A stretch of 7,421 nucleotides of DNA. Source: an uncultured Eubacteriales bacterium. Lineage in GTDB: Bacteria; Bacillota_A; Clostridia; Oscillospirales; Oscillospiraceae. The notes under the pieces are model-generated. The model was not told the origin of the DNA. It saw only the letters and a list, made by a program, of their open reading frames with translations, and did no database searches. The position numbers and the translations under genes were made by a program. The DNA lies in assembly GCA_949451265.1 (NCBI GenBank), contig CASTQR010000076.1:1-7421 (forward strand), written 5' to 3'. This document shows positions 5,338 through 7,421 of this stretch, piece by piece (position 1 is the first letter of the stretch; each line of letters opens with the position of its first letter).

Positions 5338-5366
5338 TTGATTCTCCCGGAGATTTATGATATGAT
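5338..5366 (+). promoter_or_regulatory. Promoter of the PAS / REC-GGDEF operon
   Basis: TTGATT (5338-5343), 17-base spacer, TATGAT (5361-5366), in the AT-rich patch upstream of the TTG start. It is back to back with the bioY promoter, 56 bases away. Confidence 0.72.
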
Positions 5367-5414
5367 AATATGTAAGGGTTTTGCAGTCCGCGCCGGGACT
5401 GGCCGGCCGGCTTT

Positions 5415-5422
5415 GGGAGGGA
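5415..5422 (+). promoter_or_regulatory. Ribosome binding site supporting a TTG start
   Basis: GGGAGGGA lies 7 bases before TTG 5430. The nearest downstream ATG (5446) is out of frame and the first in-frame ATG is around residue 91, so the TTG start is well supported. Confidence 0.8.
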
Positions 5423-5429
5423 TAGCTCT

Positions 5430-5909
5430 TTGAACAAGATCAAGCATGAGGATCTCTGGGGGATTGAACCGGAGGGCGGGCCCAACGTGACCCAGGACGA
5501 GCTGGGCGACATCATCGGCAGCCTCAGCCGCCTGTTTTTCTCCACCTATTACGTGAATCTGGAGCAGGACACCTTCCGCCCAGTCACCCAGCTGCGCCGG
5601 GTGGGGGAGGTGCTGGGCAATGAGGTGAACTGCACCGCCGCCCTGCAAATTTACGCCCAATACTTCATCCACCCCGACGATCAGGCGGAGTACCTGCGGG
5701 TGATGAACGTGGACACCATGCGCACGGAGCTGCGCTGGTGGAAGCCCTGCGTGGCGGTGGAGTACCGCCGCCGGGGGGAGGAGGCGGACAAGTGGAGCTG
5801 GGTGCGGGCCAGCGCCGTGCTGGCCCGGGCCGGGGAGGACGACCAGCCCCTCACCGCCGTGTACGTGGCCCAGGACATCAACGACACCAGGCATCTGCCC
5901 AATACGTGA
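5430..5909 (+). CDS. Stand-alone PAS-fold sensory protein
   Basis: A 159-residue soluble protein consisting of essentially one PAS-like domain. The N-terminal helix LGDIIGSLSRLFFSTYYVNLEQDTFRPV is of the kind seen in the PAS modules of Clostridia GGDEF and kinase proteins; FIHPDDQAEYLRV (about residues 80-92) and the C-terminal KWSWVRASAVLARAGEDDQPLTAVYVAQDIND (about 121-152) match the PAC half, ending in the usual DIxD. No kinase, GGDEF or DNA-binding domain follows, which is unusual because such PAS domains normally sit in front of an output domain. Translation starts at TTG 5430. The REC-GGDEF gene begins 40 bases downstream with no terminator between, so the two are probably one operon and the PAS protein may act on, or sense for, the diguanylate cyclase. 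The ligand is unknown. Confidence 0.75.
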   Translation: MNKIKHEDLWGIEPEGGPNVTQDELGDIIGSLSRLFFSTYYVNLEQDTFRPVTQLRRVGEVLGNEVNCTAALQIYAQYFIHPDDQAEYLRVMNVDTMRTELRWWKPCVAVEYRRRGEEADKWSWVRASAVLARAGEDDQPLTAVYVAQDINDTRHLPNT

Positions 5910-5949
5910 CCGTTTGCCGTCTATTTTAGAGTAAAGACGAGGGAATCCC

Positions 5950-6879
5950 ATGGAGACTATGGATAAGATACTGGTCATTGATGACAGCCCTGTCCAGACC
6001 GAGTTTTTGTCCTCCATTCTGCGATCCGATTATGATATCACCGCCTACCACACTGCCGAGGAGGGGCTGCGGGCCGCCAAAGAGGGAGGGTTCTCCCTGA
6101 TCCTGCTGGACGTGGTGATGCCGGAGATGGACGGCTTCACCCTGCTGAAGGAGCTGAAGGGCACCGAGCTGACCCGGTTCATCCCGGTGATCCTGCTGAC
6201 CAGCCTGGCGGACATCCAGTACGAGGAGCGGGGGCTGCTGCTGGGGGCGGTGGACTACGTGACCAAGCCCTTCAGCCCGGTGATCATCAAGGCCCGGGTG
6301 AATACCCACATCCAGCTCTACCACTACCAAATGCAGTTCCGGCGGCAGGCCATGGTGGATGAGCTCACCGGCGTGGCCAACCGCCGCCGGTACGAGGAGG
6401 AGTGCCCGGTGCGCTGGCGGGAGGCCATCCGCTTCGAGCTGCCCTTCTCCATCTGTATGTTCGACATCGACAAGTTTAAGCTGTATAACGACACCTTCGG
6501 CCACCCCGCCGGGGACAAGGTGATCGCCGCCGTGGCCAAGGCCGCCGCCGGCTACTTCCACCGCTCCACCGACCTGTTCGCCCGGTACGGCGGGGAGGAG
6601 TTCGTGGCCCTGTTCCTGGGCAGCGACGGGCGCACCGCCTTCGAGTTTTTGCAGACCGTCCGGCAGGCGGTGGAAAACCTCCGCATCCAGCACAGCTCCC
6701 CCGTGAACCCCTGGGTGACCATCAGCGTGGGCGGGGTGACGGTGGTGCCCACGCCCCATGACCGGCCGGAGGAGTTCCTCAAGCGGGCGGACGCCATGCT
6801 GTACGACGCCAAACGGTTCGGGCGGAACATGGTGGTGTGGTGCGACGAGAACCTGCGGCAGTTCCGGGAACGGGAGTGA
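5950..6879 (+). CDS. Response regulator diguanylate cyclase (REC-GGDEF)
   Basis: A 309-residue cytoplasmic protein that makes cyclic di-GMP from two GTP when its receiver domain is phosphorylated. Residues 4 to about 122 are a receiver (REC) domain with the acidic pair D11-D12, phospho-acceptor D54 (LILLDVVMPEMDG), T84 and K106 (TKPF). Residues about 133-305 are a GGDEF domain: DELTGVANRRR (137-147), FDIDKFKLYND (171-181), FGHPAGD (183-189) and the active-site GGEEF (214-218). RSTD (205-208), five residues before GGEEF, is an intact RxxD inhibitory site, so product inhibition is expected. This PleD/WspR-like order makes it a complete enzyme. ATG 5950 is preceded by GAGGGA with 5 bases spacing; ATG 5959 is possible. 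No histidine kinase is in the window, so the phosphodonor is elsewhere. It is the second gene of the operon with the PAS protein. Confidence 0.95.
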   Translation: METMDKILVIDDSPVQTEFLSSILRSDYDITAYHTAEEGLRAAKEGGFSLILLDVVMPEMDGFTLLKELKGTELTRFIPVILLTSLADIQYEERGLLLGAVDYVTKPFSPVIIKARVNTHIQLYHYQMQFRRQAMVDELTGVANRRRYEEECPVRWREAIRFELPFSICMFDIDKFKLYNDTFGHPAGDKVIAAVAKAAAGYFHRSTDLFARYGGEEFVALFLGSDGRTAFEFLQTVRQAVENLRIQHSSPVNPWVTISVGGVTVVPTPHDRPEEFLKRADAMLYDAKRFGRNMVVWCDENLRQFRERE

Positions 6880-6896
6880 GCCCGCCTTACATAGCG

Positions 6897-6938
6897 AAAA
6901 CACGTCCCCCGGTTTTTTCACCGGGGGACGTGTTTTTT
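6897..6938 (+). terminator. Intrinsic terminator of the PAS / REC-GGDEF operon
   Basis: A perfect 17-bp stem (6897-6913 with 6920-6936, GC core ACGTCCCCCGG) with a 6-nt T-rich loop, ending in a run of six T (6933-6938). It isolates the operon from rpoB. Confidence 0.93.
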
Positions 6939-6974
6939 GGGCAAAATTTTTGCCGCTCCCTGTCAAATTCTTCC

Positions 6975-7003
6975 TTGACGCGGGGCGGCTTTTGTGGTAC
7001 AAT
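6975..7003 (+). promoter_or_regulatory. Promoter of rpoB
   Basis: TTGACG (6975-6980), 17-base spacer, TACAAT (6998-7003). Predicted start near 7010, about 160 nt before the rpoB ATG. No rplL gene precedes rpoB here, so this promoter is needed for its expression. Confidence 0.82.
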
Positions 7004-7027
7004 AAGCTGCTTTTATACACAGCGCAG

Positions 7028-7147
7028 TGGGGGAGGACACTCCCCCAAACTAAGTACAGTATAACAGACCCTGGAAGAAAGCGCAAGAGGAAATTTCAAA
7101 CCCACGACAACAGGCCCGGGCGTATCGCCCCGGCGCCCCGAAATTTT
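7028..7147 (+). other. Structured 5' leader of rpoB
   Basis: Close to the predicted 5' end is an 8-bp hairpin TGGGGGAG/CTCCCCCA (7028-7035 with 7040-7047, loop GACA). Further down, AAATTTC (7091-7097) pairs with GAAATTT (7140-7146), with an extra G-U at the base, enclosing a GC-rich stem 7116-7122 with 7126-7133 (one bulged C). No known riboswitch or ribosomal-protein binding site is recognised and no terminator precedes the ATG. Confidence 0.45.
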
Positions 7148-7170
7148 GATGAACTGGAGCGTGATAGGCA

Positions 7171-7421
7171 ATGGCGCGAGCTGTCAAAGACGTGTGGTAC
7201 GGCAAGACCATGCGAAAGAGCTTCGCCCGCAGCGAGGAGATCCTGGATATGCCCTACCTCCTGGAGATCCAGAAGGAGTCCTACAAGTGGTTCCTGGAGA
7301 AGGGCCTCCAGGAGGTCTTTAACGATGTGGACTCCATCACCGACTACGCGGGCAACCTGGAGCTGACCTTCATCAGCTTCTCCATGGACGATCCCCCCAA
7401 GTACACCATCGAGGAGTGCAA
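7171..7421 (+). CDS. rpoB: RNA polymerase beta subunit, 5' part
   Basis: The first 83 codons plus two bases of rpoB; the gene runs off the right edge. The protein begins MARAVKDVWYGKTMRKSFAR and continues with LDMPYLLEIQKESYKWFLEKGLQEVF, ITDYAGNLELTFISF and PPKYTIEEC, which is the unmistakable N-terminus of bacterial RpoB (the protrusion region). ATG 7171 is the only sensible start; its ribosome binding site is weak, with GGAG 11 bases upstream and a second AGG 2 bases upstream. RpoB joins RpoB', alpha2 and omega in core RNA polymerase. The gene normally lies behind rplJ-rplL, but here a diguanylate cyclase gene with a strong terminator precedes it, so it forms its own unit with promoter and leader. 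Whether rpoC follows cannot be seen. Confidence 0.95.
   Translation, partial: MARAVKDVWYGKTMRKSFARSEEILDMPYLLEIQKESYKWFLEKGLQEVFNDVDSITDYAGNLELTFISFSMDDPPKYTIEEC

Noticed and set aside
5367..5429. A c-di-GMP riboswitch before the PAS / REC-GGDEF operon
   Set aside because: The leader is only about 57 nt and has none of the conserved core of GEMM-type aptamers; only a 5-bp hairpin is seen.
6940..6954. Short palindrome GGCAAAATTTTTGCC after the terminator
   Set aside because: The arms leave a one-base loop and no T-run follows; it adds nothing to the strong terminator before it.

Overview
The window looks like chromosome from a high-GC, low-copy-repeat member of the Firmicutes, most likely a gut Clostridia of the Oscillospiraceae type (Flavonifractor / Pseudoflavonifractor / Lawsonibacter-like). 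This is inferred from GC-rich codon use in Firmicute-type genes (BioY, a Clostridia-style MATE pump, a SprA-type metalloprotease, RpoB), AT-rich near-consensus sigma-A promoters, GGAGG ribosome binding sites and Firmicute-style intrinsic terminators. The genus is a guess; the phylum is fairly safe.

Layout, left to right. (1) The 3' end of a PilZ-domain (c-di-GMP receptor) gene, closed by a strong terminator. (2) A MATE multidrug exporter with its own promoter and a hairpin-rich leader. (3) A P-loop kinase of the uridine-kinase-like family with a long extra N-terminal domain, expressed from its own promoter through a leader that begins with a large hairpin. (4) A perfect 36-nt palindrome acting as a bidirectional terminator towards a minus-strand SprA-type putative metalloprotease gene. 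(5) A 273-bp element bounded by long imperfect inverted repeats (4349-4621). It carries two inward-facing near-consensus promoters, a central hairpin and a 23-codon ORF; its plan resembles a convergent-promoter type I toxin-antitoxin locus, or a MITE derived from one, with a degenerate peptide. (6) A minus-strand bioY biotin transporter gene under a consensus promoter overlapped by a BirA-type operator. (7) A plus-strand two-gene unit: a stand-alone PAS-fold protein (TTG start) and a REC-GGDEF response-regulator diguanylate cyclase with intact catalytic and inhibitory sites, ended by a strong terminator. (8) The start of rpoB behind its own promoter and a structured leader of about 160 nt.

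Most genes are separate transcription units; the only clear operon is PAS plus REC-GGDEF. The c-di-GMP synthase (right) and the PilZ receptor (far left) belong to the same signalling pathway but are not co-transcribed. The element between bioY and the metalloprotease gene is the least ordinary part of the window.
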